DNA of 64,000 nucleotides from Planctomycetota bacterium. GTDB taxonomy: Bacteria > Planctomycetota > Phycisphaerae > UBA1845. How positions within the stretch are numbered: the first letter of the stretch is position 1; every line of letters begins with the position of its first letter. Below the pieces are notes generated by a model, which was given only the letters and a program-made list of their open reading frames with translations, made no database searches and was not told the DNA's origin. The translations under genes and the position numbers were made by a program. The stretch spans positions 32,100 to 96,099 of the forward strand of contig JAKQDH010000114.1 in assembly GCA_029558835.1 (NCBI GenBank), read 5' to 3'. Positions 17,947-26,223 of this stretch are shown here, piece by piece.

Positions 17947-19293
17947 ATGAGTCGCAGCCGGAAGCAACATACTTGCGTGTTTGGCCTGGGGTGGGGCGAC
18001 GAGGGGAAAGGCAAGCTGGTGGACCTGCTGGCGGCGGGTCACGACGTGGTGGTGCGTTACAACGGCGGCGCCAATGCCGGGCATACGGTGCAGGTGGGCG
18101 CCGTGAAGTTCGCGCTGCACCTGCTGCCGATCGGCGTGCTGCACGCGCATGCCGTGGGCGTCATCGGACCGGGCGTGGTGGTTGACCCGGGGGTGGTGGC
18201 CGGCGAACTGGACGAATTGCAGCGCCGGGGGATCGAGGTCGGGCAGCGTCTGAAGATCAGTGCGCGGGCACACCTGGTGCTGCCCCATCACAAGGTGGAA
18301 GACGCCCTGAACGAGCGTGCCCTGGGCGAGGGGGTGCAGATCGGGACGACGGGGCGGGGGATCGGGCCGTGCTACGCCGACAAGATGCGGCGGTCCACGG
18401 CCGTGCGGGTCGGTGACCTGGTGAGCGAACCGGGGCTGGCAGAGCGCGTCCGCACCCTGGTGGAGCAGCGCCGGGCGATGTTGCGGGCAATGTATGGCGA
18501 CGCCGGCGGGCTTGAGGCAGCGGGGGTGCTCACGGAGCTGGACGCGACGCGGGATCGCCTGGCCCCGTACATCTGTGACACGACGGCCTATTTGCGGGAG
18601 GCTGTCGAGGCGGGCAGGTCGCTGCTGTATGAAGGCGCCAACGGGCTGCTGCTGGACGTGAATCATGGGACGTATCCGTATGTGACCTCCAGCCACACGG
18701 GGCCGCACGGGGTGGCGGCCGGGGCGGGGGTGCCCCCGGCGTGGGTGGAGTACAGCGTCGGCGTGATCAAGGCGTATGCCACGCGGGTGGGCGGTGGGCC
18801 GTTCGTGACGGAGCTGCACGACGCGACGGCCGAGCGCATCCGGCAGCGCGGGCGGGAATACGGGACGACGACGGGACGCCCGCGACGCTGCGGCTGGTTC
18901 GACGCCGTGGCGACACGGTACAGCGTGCAGCTTGCGGGACCGGACGCGATCGCGGTCATGCACCTGGATACGCTGAGCGGACTGGAACGCATCGGCATCT
19001 GCACGGCGTATCGCATCGACGGGCGGACGGTGACGGCGTTTCCGGGGGACAGCGGGCTGCTGGCCCGGGCGGAGCCGGTGCTCGAGTACGTGCCCGGCTG
19101 GACGGAAGAACTGGGCGACCTGCGTCGGTTCGAGGACCTGCCGGCAAGCGCCGCCCGCTACGTGGAGCGTCTGGAAGCGTTGCTGGGCAAGCCGGTGGCG
19201 CTGGCCAGCGTGGGGCCGGAACGGGCCCAGGTGCTGGCGCGGGGAGCCTTGCGGTGGGCAGGTGCGGGCGGAACCGCTGGCAAAGCGGATTGA
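17947..19293 (+). CDS. purA: Adenylosuccinate synthetase
   Basis: 448 residues. The GTP-binding loop is GLGWGDEGKGKLVD (about 12-25), where Gly replaces the usual Gln before WGDEGKGK; YNGGANAGHTV follows near 38-48. Other signatures are GTTGRGIGPCYADK (about 135-148), EGANGLLLDVNHGTYPYVTS (about 225-244) and the IMP-binding TTTGRPRRCGWFDAV (about 305-319). The enzyme joins IMP and Asp with GTP hydrolysis, the first step to AMP. The ATG at 17947 leaves a short tail before the loop. It is the first of two co-oriented genes but is separated from uppS by a palindromic element, so probably not co-transcribed. Confidence 0.97.
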   Translation: MSRSRKQHTCVFGLGWGDEGKGKLVDLLAAGHDVVVRYNGGANAGHTVQVGAVKFALHLLPIGVLHAHAVGVIGPGVVVDPGVVAGELDELQRRGIEVGQRLKISARAHLVLPHHKVEDALNERALGEGVQIGTTGRGIGPCYADKMRRSTAVRVGDLVSEPGLAERVRTLVEQRRAMLRAMYGDAGGLEAAGVLTELDATRDRLAPYICDTTAYLREAVEAGRSLLYEGANGLLLDVNHGTYPYVTSSHTGPHGVAAGAGVPPAWVEYSVGVIKAYATRVGGGPFVTELHDATAERIRQRGREYGTTTGRPRRCGWFDAVATRYSVQLAGPDAIAVMHLDTLSGLERIGICTAYRIDGRTVTAFPGDSGLLARAEPVLEYVPGWTEELGDLRRFEDLPASAARYVERLEALLGKPVALASVGPERAQVLARGALRWAGAGGTAGKAD

Positions 19294-19447
19294 TGGTGCA
19301 CCGCGACGAGACGAGCGGAGCAGGCCAGGGCCGCACGGGCTGCCCTCGACACTCGGCGTCTCATACGTGCTTGGCGTCCGGCGCAGAGTGGCCGGAGGCA
19401 CACGATGCGTTACTGCGGCAGCGCGAGCCCCAGAGGGGCTCCAGTGT

Positions 19448-19618
19448 GTAGCCAGGGGCGTGAGCCCCTGGAACCGGCAACCATCAGATACCCTTCAGCT
19501 CCAGCGGGGCGGCAGACGCCCACGCGGGGCGCTGCCGGATGTACGTCGCTACCGCCCCGCTGGGGCTGAGAAGCTGACTTCGGGCGGCTGCTGACCAGGG
19601 GTTGACACCCCTGGCTAC
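19448..19618. repeat. Nested palindromic element (171 bp)
   Basis: The two ends are hairpins that are also inverted copies of each other: GTAGCCAGGGGCGTGAGCCCCTGG (first 20 bases 19448-19467) and, in reverse complement, GTAGCCAGGGGTGTCAACCC (19618-19599). Inside, TCAGCTCCAGCGGGGCGG (19496-19513) faces CCGCCCCGCTGGGGCTGA (19552-19569). The whole unit can fold on itself, as expected of a miniature inverted-repeat element. Another hairpin of the same style, GCGCGGGCTGAAGCCCGTGG, lies at 19695-19714. Confidence 0.7.
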
Positions 19619-19761
19619 TGACTTCGGCCCTTCCAGGGCCGGGCGGAGGCGTGTCGCCGGCGCACCCACGCGGCCGCTAGACACGAACTCAGCGCCGCGC
19701 GGGCTGAAGCCCGTGGCTCGAGGGTGGGACGGAGTCACCGACGGTCGTACAGGTGTGAGTC

Positions 19762-20520
19762 ATGACGCAGACGCCGCTGGATCCGCAGCAGGTATTGGGA
19801 GTAACGCGGGCCCAGTTGCCGCGGCACATCGCCATTATCATGGACGGCAACGGCCGGTGGGCGCAGCAGCGCGGCCAGCCGCGCATCCGCGGGCATGTGC
19901 AAGGAGCCGAGGCCGTGCGCACCGTGGTCACGCAGTGCGCACGCCTCGGGATCGAGGTTCTTACGTTATACAGTTTCAGCACGGAGAACTGGAGCCGGCC
20001 GCGCGACGAGGTGGAGTTCCTCATGCGGCTTTATGTAGAGTACCTGCGTTCCGAGCGCCCCACGATCATGGAGAACAACGTCCGCTTCGTGCACCTGGGT
20101 CGGCGCGCGGGCCTGCCAGAGGATGTCCTGGCGGAAATGGACGAGACGCTACATCTGAGTCGTGACAACACGGGCCTGGCCGTGTGCCTGGCGCTGAACT
20201 ATGGCGGACGGGCGGAAATCGTCGATGCGGTCCGGAAGCTGGCGGAGCGGGTGGAGGGCGGGGGGTTGCAGCCGGCCGACATCGACGAGGCATGCGTCGG
20301 CAAGGCACTGTATACGGCGGGTCTGCCGGACCCGGACCTGCTGATTCGCACGGCCGGTCAGCGCCGCATCAGCAACTTCCTGCTCTGGCAAATCAGCTAC
20401 GCGGAGATTCACGTTACGGAAACGCTCTGGCCGAACTTCGGAGTAGAGGACCTCCACGCGGCCATCCGTGACTACGCCGGGCGCCGCCGCAGCTTCGGCG
20501 GCACCGCCGGCAGCGGTTGA
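19762..20520 (+). CDS. uppS: Isoprenyl transferase (undecaprenyl diphosphate synthase)
   Basis: 252 residues. The catalytic Asp is in AIIMDGNGRWAQQRG (about residues 24-38), then GHVQGAEAV, the substrate-binding LTLYSFSTENWSRP (about 69-82), and the C-terminal signature RTAGQRRISNFLLWQISYAE (about 198-217) with RTAGQ in place of the more common RTSGE. The enzyme elongates farnesyl diphosphate with cis isoprene units to make the lipid carrier for cell-wall and glycan synthesis. The ATG at 19762 fits the family; the ribosome site is weak. It converges with the M16 gene. Confidence 0.96.
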   Translation: MTQTPLDPQQVLGVTRAQLPRHIAIIMDGNGRWAQQRGQPRIRGHVQGAEAVRTVVTQCARLGIEVLTLYSFSTENWSRPRDEVEFLMRLYVEYLRSERPTIMENNVRFVHLGRRAGLPEDVLAEMDETLHLSRDNTGLAVCLALNYGGRAEIVDAVRKLAERVEGGGLQPADIDEACVGKALYTAGLPDPDLLIRTAGQRRISNFLLWQISYAEIHVTETLWPNFGVEDLHAAIRDYAGRRRSFGGTAGSG

Positions 20521-20557
20521 ACAACTCCACACACATGAGAGACCGGCACTCCGCCGC

Positions 20558-20668
20558 GGGTGGCATGGCCAAGCGTAGCGCCGCCATGCCGAAGGTGCTT
20601 GCCTGTCGTCGCTCAGCGCTGGCAATGCATGCCGGCGCCCGCTGGTGGCGGGCTTGGGCATGCCACCC
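20558..20668. repeat. Family A inverted-repeat element, copy A2
   Basis: 111 bp in the gap between uppS and the convergent M16 gene. The ends are GGGTGGCATGGCCAAGC (20558-20574) and GCTTGGGCATGCCACCC (20652-20668), 17 bp inverted repeats with one mismatch. Each end also forms its own small hairpin (GGCATGGC...GCCATGCC on the left). This is the clearest copy and serves as the reference for the family. Confidence 0.85.
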
Positions 20669-20721
20669 GGCGGTCGGAACATCCCGGCTGTCGGTACAGC
20701 CCGGAGCGTGGGATGTCTTGT

Positions 20722-22155
20722 TCACTGTTGAGGTTGCCCGACGTCTCCGGTGGCCACACTCACCAGCGGCAGGCCCTGCACGTGTTTCGCAAGAGCCGCG
20801 TTGACCTGTCGCAGGGTGAGCGTCTTGCCCCGGTCGATGAGGCGCTGTTGGAAACGCAACGTTCGATCGAGGCACAGACCGCGGACCAGCTCATGGGCCA
20901 CGATGGAGTCGGAGGCCAGCGCGTTGTTGAACATCTGCACGGAGGCAATCCTGACGCTGCGGAGCTCCTGTTCGGTCAGGCCCTCGGCGGCCCAGCGCTG
21001 GAACTCCTCGCGCATGATCTGCCGGACCCGGGCGGCCTGGGCGGGCGGGCAGATGGCATAGCACACCAGCGCGGTCCAGTCGTCCTCAGCCTTGGGTTGC
21101 AGATGGCCCTGCACCAGGTACGCCAACCCTCCCTCGCGGCGCAGCCGGTCGGCCAGCCGGCTCTGCCCGCCAACCGCGAGAGTCTGCACGGCAAGGTCCA
21201 AAGCGGCAAAGTCCGGGTGGCCGTCGTCGAAGGGAAGGACCGTCCCGAGCAGTACCCAGGCGGCGGGACTGTCTGGCGTGGGGACGCTCACGTCCACGGG
21301 GACGAGCGTCTGGGCCGGGCGGGGGACGCGCTCATAGGGCACCGGCGACGTAAAGGTGCTGAAGGCGCGTTGCAGCGCGGTGACGGTCGCAGCGCGCTCA
21401 AAGTCTCCCACGATGCTGACGCAGAGGCCGCTCGCCCCGAACGTCCGCGTGAACAGCCTTTCCACGTCCTCGCGGGTCAGCGCGCGCAACGCGTCGACCT
21501 GCTCCGGGATGGTCGGAATGTAATGCAGGTGGCCGGGGGGCCAGGGAGTAAGGGCACGGCGCAGGTCGGTTACGGCGAGGCGCCGGGGGTCCGTGCCCGC
21601 CTGTTTGAGCGAGGTCAAGTGGTCCTTGCGCGCCGCTTCGAACTCATCCGGCGAGAACAGCGGGTGCCGCAGGAGGCGACCGACGAGTTCGAGCGCCTCC
21701 GGCAGGTGGGCCTGATCGCTCGTCAGCGACACGAGCAGCGTACCGGGGCCGCCTTCCACCTCATCGATGCCCCAGAACCGCACCTCGGTCTGCAGGCGGC
21801 GCAGCGCGTCCAGCCAATCGGCACGACTCAACTGCGCGGAACCGCGCTGGAGCATTTCGGGCAGGAGGGTGAGGGCCGCCCGCTGACCGGTCAAGGTCTC
21901 CGGGCCGCCGAAGTGAAACGCCAGGCAGGCCTCGACCGTGCGCCCGCGCGTGCGCTTGGGCAGGAGCGCGACGCGGATGTCGTTCTCCAGCGTGAGGCGC
22001 TCCACGCGTGCTTCGATGCTCGCAACGGTGGCGACGAAGGGGCCGTCGGGCGGCGGTGGCTCCGGGTCGTCCTGCCCCCACGCGCTGGGCGGCAACAGCA
22101 GGCCGACGGCCAAGCCGACGAGACGGACGCGTATATGCGCGGGACAAGCCGACAT
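20722..22155 (-). CDS. Exported M16-family (insulinase-like) protein lacking the HxxEH zinc motif
   Basis: 477 residues. Residues 1-27 are a signal peptide ending near PPSAWGQD. The rest shows the two-lobed half of an M16 peptidase: the N-terminal domain (about 45-210) where the expected HxxEH zinc site should lie in CLAFHFGGPETLTGQRA but is absent, and an M16C-type domain (about 215-420) starting LTREDVERLFTRTFG and containing RLRREGGLAYLVQ. Inactive halves normally pair with an active partner (as in mitochondrial MPP or bacterial paired M16 proteins). No active half is adjacent, so either it acts elsewhere with one or has a binding role. Confidence 0.85.
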   Translation of the reverse strand: MSACPAHIRVRLVGLAVGLLLPPSAWGQDDPEPPPPDGPFVATVASIEARVERLTLENDIRVALLPKRTRGRTVEACLAFHFGGPETLTGQRAALTLLPEMLQRGSAQLSRADWLDALRRLQTEVRFWGIDEVEGGPGTLLVSLTSDQAHLPEALELVGRLLRHPLFSPDEFEAARKDHLTSLKQAGTDPRRLAVTDLRRALTPWPPGHLHYIPTIPEQVDALRALTREDVERLFTRTFGASGLCVSIVGDFERAATVTALQRAFSTFTSPVPYERVPRPAQTLVPVDVSVPTPDSPAAWVLLGTVLPFDDGHPDFAALDLAVQTLAVGGQSRLADRLRREGGLAYLVQGHLQPKAEDDWTALVCYAICPPAQAARVRQIMREEFQRWAAEGLTEQELRSVRIASVQMFNNALASDSIVAHELVRGLCLDRTLRFQQRLIDRGKTLTLRQVNAALAKHVQGLPLVSVATGDVGQPQQ

Positions 22156-22369
22156 CGGTACACACCCTGGTGCCTTCGCCCATTATGCCGTCGCACTCCG
22201 GGGCGTGTCAATCGCCGGGCGCGCGATCTGACGTGATCCTACGCTCGGGCGACGTGCGGCCGGGCGGGTTGACGCTTGGGCACCGCGGCCCAATGATGGT
22301 CAGGTCGGCACCGCGTACCCGAGGGACATCGGCCGGTAGGGGTGCCCAGCGGGCAGCCGAGACGAGATC

Positions 22370-22816
22370 ATGAGCCGTAAGCAGAAATGGTATCAGGATG
22401 GTCTGCATTTCACGTGCACCCAGTGCGGGCACTGCTGCAGCGGCGCACCCGGGTACGTGTGGGTAACGAAGGAGGAGATCGTTCGGATTGCACGGTTTCT
22501 GGAGCGAGATGACGACCGGCTGGCGGAGCATCAAGTGCGCCGGGTCGGGCTGCACTTCAGCCTGACGGAACGGGCGAACGGTGACTGCGTGTTCCTGACG
22601 CGCTCCAACGGAGCAACCGGCTGCGCGATCTACCCGGTCCGCCCACTCCAGTGCCGCACCTGGCCGTTCTGGAGTCAGAACCTGGCTGCGCGCACGGCGT
22701 GGGACTCGGCCGCCGCCGGTTGCCCCGGCATGAACTGCGGGAAGTTCTACAGTGTCGGCCTGATCGAGGCGATCCGCACCACGCGCCGGACGGAGGAACT
22801 GCCCGTCACTCCGTAA
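22370..22816 (+). CDS. YkgJ-family cysteine-cluster (putative Fe-S/zinc) protein
   Basis: 148 residues. The N-terminal cluster FTCTQCGHCCSG (about 15-26) and the later GCAIYPVRPLQCRTWPFW (about 84-101) with C-x-x-Y-x-x-RP-x-x-C, plus AAAGCPGMNCGK (about 110-121), define the YkgJ/UPF0153 family. The cysteines probably bind a metal cluster; the cellular role is unknown. ATG at 22370 follows GAGACGAG. It stands alone between the M16 gene (divergent) and polA. Confidence 0.9.
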   Translation: MSRKQKWYQDGLHFTCTQCGHCCSGAPGYVWVTKEEIVRIARFLERDDDRLAEHQVRRVGLHFSLTERANGDCVFLTRSNGATGCAIYPVRPLQCRTWPFWSQNLAARTAWDSAAAGCPGMNCGKFYSVGLIEAIRTTRRTEELPVTP

Positions 22817-23078
22817 CAGCCTGTTGCACGACTCCGGGACCGGACCGAGAGCCTCGAAGACCGGCGCGTGGGACGGTTCCCCCGTCGGCCGCCCGGGGGC
22901 CCGACGCTGCTTCGTCCACAGGCCGCTGGGCCAGCTCCGGGCCTGGCGTGGGCGGCAGAGCTTCCACTCCGTCGTGGTCGGCCCCTCGCCCATCGGTGGA
23001 GTTGCACGAAGGTGTGGTTATAACAAGGCTCGCGCCCGCGGCACCGATCACGGACGTCCCGGGGGCGGCTGATCCCAC

Positions 23079-25925
23079 CTACTTGCCTTCGTACCAGTTG
23101 CGTCCCCAGGCGAGATCGACCGCGATGGGTACCTCGAGCGGCAGGGCGTTCGTCATCTTGTCGCGTACCAGGTCGGACGTCGCTTGCACCTCGGCCTCCG
23201 GAACCTCGAAGATCAGTTCGTCGTGAACTTGCAGCAGCATGCGCGCCGGGTGGCGGGCGGCCCGCAGCGCCTGGTGAATGTCGATCATGGCGCGCTTGAT
23301 GAGGTCGGCTGCAGAGCCCTGGACGACCGTGTTGACGGCGATGCGTTCGCCGAAGCCGACCTGCTGGCGGTTCTTGGAGTGCAGTTCGGGCACCGGTCGG
23401 CGGCGCCCGAGGATGGTTTCGGCATAGCCTTTGCGGCGGGCGTCGGCAATGCACTGATCGGTGAACTTGCGGATGCCGCGATAGCGCGCGAAGTAGGCGT
23501 CGATGAACACGCGCGCCTCCTCGACCGGGATGCCCAGTGCCCGCGACAGACCGAAGGGCGTCTGGCCGTAGATGATGCCGAAGTTGACGGCCTTGGCGGC
23601 GCTGCGCTGGGCGGGCGTTACGGCGTCCGGGGCGATGCCGTTCACCTCCGCCGCCACGGCGCGGTGGATGTCCTGCCCTGCGCGGAAGGCCGCCAGCAGC
23701 GCAGGATCGCGACAGAAGTGGGCCAGCAGGCGCAGCTCGATCTGCGAGTAATCGGCGGTGAGCAGCACGTTGCCCGGCTCCCCGGCCACGAAGGCGGTGC
23801 GGATGCGGCGGCCCAGGTCGCTGCGGATCGGGATGTTCTGCAAGTTGGGGTCCGAGGACGAGAGCCGGCCGGTGACGGCCACGGTCTGATGGAAACTGGC
23901 GTGAATGCGCCCCGTGCGCGGGCTGACCATCAGCGGCAGCGTATCGAGGTAGGTGCCCTTCAGCTTGGCGAGTTCGCGGTACTCCTGAACCAGCGCGGGC
24001 ACGGGGTGGCCGGTACGTTCCGTGAGGGCTTCGAGCGTCTCGGCATCAGTGCTGCGTCCGGTCTTGGTCTTGCGGAGCACGGGGAGCTGTAATTCATTGA
24101 AAAGTACGTTGGCCAGTTGCTTGGGCGAATCGAGGTTAAACTCGTGCCCGGCGGCCTGGTGCGTGCGCTTCTTCAGCTCGAGCAGCCGATCCGCGAGCGC
24201 GTCGCCGAGCCGGCGGAGCACGCTCGGATCGAGCGCCACGCCGTTGTGCTCCATCTCCACCAGCACCTCGACCAGCGGCATCTCAACCTCGTAGAAGAGC
24301 TTTTCATATGGGCCGCCGACAATCTGCGGTTCGAGCACTTCCCGCAGGCGCCAGGTGAAGTCCGCATCTTCGCCGGCGTATTCGCAGACGCGCTCCGGGG
24401 GGACCTGATCCATCGTGATCTGACTCTTGCCACTGCCAATCAGGGCACTCGTCGGAATCTTGTCGTAGCCGAAGAACGACTTGCTCAGTGAGTCCAACGA
24501 GAATGAGCCACGCAATGGATCGAGCAGAAACGCGGCAATCATCGTGTCGAACGCCAAGCCGCGGACTTCGACGCCGACCTGGCGCAGCATCAGCACGTCG
24601 TACTTGAGGTTCTGGCCGACCTTGGCGACGGTGGGATCCTCGAGCATCGGTTTCACACCGTCGATCACCATGGGCAGCGGCAACACGCGCCCGGTCGTGG
24701 CTCGAACGGGCAGGTAGGAGGCGTGCCCGGTCTCCCAGGCAAATGCCAAGCCGACGAGGTTCGCATCAACGGGGCGCAGGCCGGTCGTTTCCGTGTCGAA
24801 GGCAAACGTGCGCTGCGGACGCAACGCCTGGAGAAACTGCGCGAAGCGTTCCGGCGTGTCGATCAGTTCATACTCGCCGCGACTGGCGACGGGCTGCGCG
24901 GCCGCCGCCGCGAAGGGCAGCTCGGGGGTGACGCCGCTGAAGAGGGTCACCGGCCTCGCCCCGGCGGCTGCCGGCGCGGACGCCGACGCTGCGGGCGCCG
25001 ACGCGGGAGTACTCCCGCCGTCCGTCGATACCTCAGCACCCGCGGGAATCAGGGTCTCCAGGGTTTCGCGCAGACGGCGGAAGCCCAATTCCTCGAAGAT
25101 GGGTCGCACCGCCGCGGAGGTCAGTCGGTCCGTCCGGCACGCCTCCAACTCGAACTGAATCGGTACATCGCGGCGCAGCGTCACGAGCTGCCGCGTGATG
25201 GGCAACTGAGCCACGAAAGCCTTGACGTTCTCCGCCTGCTTGGGGGTCAGCTCGTCGGCGTGGGCGAGGACGGCCTCCGCGGAGCCGTAGCGTTCGATGA
25301 GCTTGACGGCCGTCTTCGGGCCGATGCCGGGCACGCCGGGCACGTTGTCGGTCGAATCGCCGGTGAGCGTCTGAATGTCGATCGCCTGGGCGGGGGTATA
25401 ACCCTTCATCTCCCGCAGCCGGCGCGGGTCTATGCGCACGTCCTGCATGGCGTCGTAGAGCACGACGTGTTCATCGAGCAGTTGCTCGAGGTCCTTGTCG
25501 CGGCTGGCGATGACGATATTGAGGTCTTGCCCGCGGAGGCGGTCGACGACGGTAGCGATGACATCATCGGCCTCGAAGCCGGGCACGCGCAGGATCGGAA
25601 TCCCCAGGGCGGCCACGATGGAGAGGACGCGCTCGGTTTGCACGATCAGCGGCTCGGGCATCGCCTCGCGATTGGCCTTGTAGCTGGGGTCCAGGCCACG
25701 GCGGAAGACCGTTTCGTCGCTGACATCGAAAGCGGCGGCCAGGTAGTCGGGCTGATGGTCGCGCAGCAGGTTGAACAGCATGCTGCAAAACAGGTAGGTG
25801 GCCTGGGTCGGCTCGCCGGAGGGGCTCGCGAGTTGCCGGCCGGGCCCGCGCACGTCGTGCAGCGGGGCATGAAACGCCCGGTGAATCTGGTAGTGACCAT
25901 CGAGGATGTACAGGGTTTTCGGCAT
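23079..25925 (-). CDS. polA: DNA polymerase I
   Basis: 948 residues with all three domains. The 5'-nuclease domain covers about 1-290 (ILDGHYQIHRAFHAPL, GFEADDVIATVVDRL, TGDSTDNVPGVPGIGPKTA). After an Ala/Ser/Pro linker (about 310-360), the 3'-5' proofreading domain keeps its acidic residues (FAFDTETTGL near 385, QNLKYDVLML near 450, YAGEDADFTWRL near 535). The polymerase domain holds motif A (LLTADYSQIELRLLAHF), motif B (RSAAKAVNFGIIYGQTPFGL) and motif C (LLQVHDELIFEV). It replicates and repairs DNA and removes primers. The ATG at 25925 gives MPKTLYILDG, the standard start; the longer open frame to 26003 looks non-coding. Confidence 0.97.
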   Translation of the reverse strand: MPKTLYILDGHYQIHRAFHAPLHDVRGPGRQLASPSGEPTQATYLFCSMLFNLLRDHQPDYLAAAFDVSDETVFRRGLDPSYKANREAMPEPLIVQTERVLSIVAALGIPILRVPGFEADDVIATVVDRLRGQDLNIVIASRDKDLEQLLDEHVVLYDAMQDVRIDPRRLREMKGYTPAQAIDIQTLTGDSTDNVPGVPGIGPKTAVKLIERYGSAEAVLAHADELTPKQAENVKAFVAQLPITRQLVTLRRDVPIQFELEACRTDRLTSAAVRPIFEELGFRRLRETLETLIPAGAEVSTDGGSTPASAPAASASAPAAAGARPVTLFSGVTPELPFAAAAAQPVASRGEYELIDTPERFAQFLQALRPQRTFAFDTETTGLRPVDANLVGLAFAWETGHASYLPVRATTGRVLPLPMVIDGVKPMLEDPTVAKVGQNLKYDVLMLRQVGVEVRGLAFDTMIAAFLLDPLRGSFSLDSLSKSFFGYDKIPTSALIGSGKSQITMDQVPPERVCEYAGEDADFTWRLREVLEPQIVGGPYEKLFYEVEMPLVEVLVEMEHNGVALDPSVLRRLGDALADRLLELKKRTHQAAGHEFNLDSPKQLANVLFNELQLPVLRKTKTGRSTDAETLEALTERTGHPVPALVQEYRELAKLKGTYLDTLPLMVSPRTGRIHASFHQTVAVTGRLSSSDPNLQNIPIRSDLGRRIRTAFVAGEPGNVLLTADYSQIELRLLAHFCRDPALLAAFRAGQDIHRAVAAEVNGIAPDAVTPAQRSAAKAVNFGIIYGQTPFGLSRALGIPVEEARVFIDAYFARYRGIRKFTDQCIADARRKGYAETILGRRRPVPELHSKNRQQVGFGERIAVNTVVQGSAADLIKRAMIDIHQALRAARHPARMLLQVHDELIFEVPEAEVQATSDLVRDKMTNALPLEVPIAVDLAWGRNWYEGK

Positions 25926-26223
25926 ACTACCGGCCCCGAGCACGCGGAGCGTCGTCCGCTCTGAGTGCCAGCACGTGGACCCGCAAGCAGCGAGTCGCCC
26001 CATTCACAGGTGAGTTCCAAGGTATCCCTGCCGGGCGATTGCTACAAGCCCCGTTGGCGAGTGGCGCACGCGGGATCCTGTGCTGATGGTGTTGTGCCGC
26101 CGCGCAGAGCGGGCTACACTGCACCTGCGGCAACGGTCGGTGCGTGGCTGCGGCGCGGGGCGCCGACATCTCGGGCATGCCGGGCGGGCTGCGGTCCTGC
26201 GGCTGGTGAAGGAGGGTGCCGGT

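Noticed and set aside
19592..19597. TTGACA in the region before uppS
   Set aside because: It is the loop of the CCAGGGGTTGACACCCCTGG hairpin in the nested palindromic element, and has no -10 at the right distance.
20560..22236. 558-codon plus-strand open frame across the M16 gene
   Set aside because: Antisense to an M16 protein with a signal peptide; its start lies in repeat A2 and no domain is seen.
24723..25964. 413-codon plus-strand frame opposite polA
   Set aside because: Antisense shadow of the 5'-nuclease region of DNA polymerase I.
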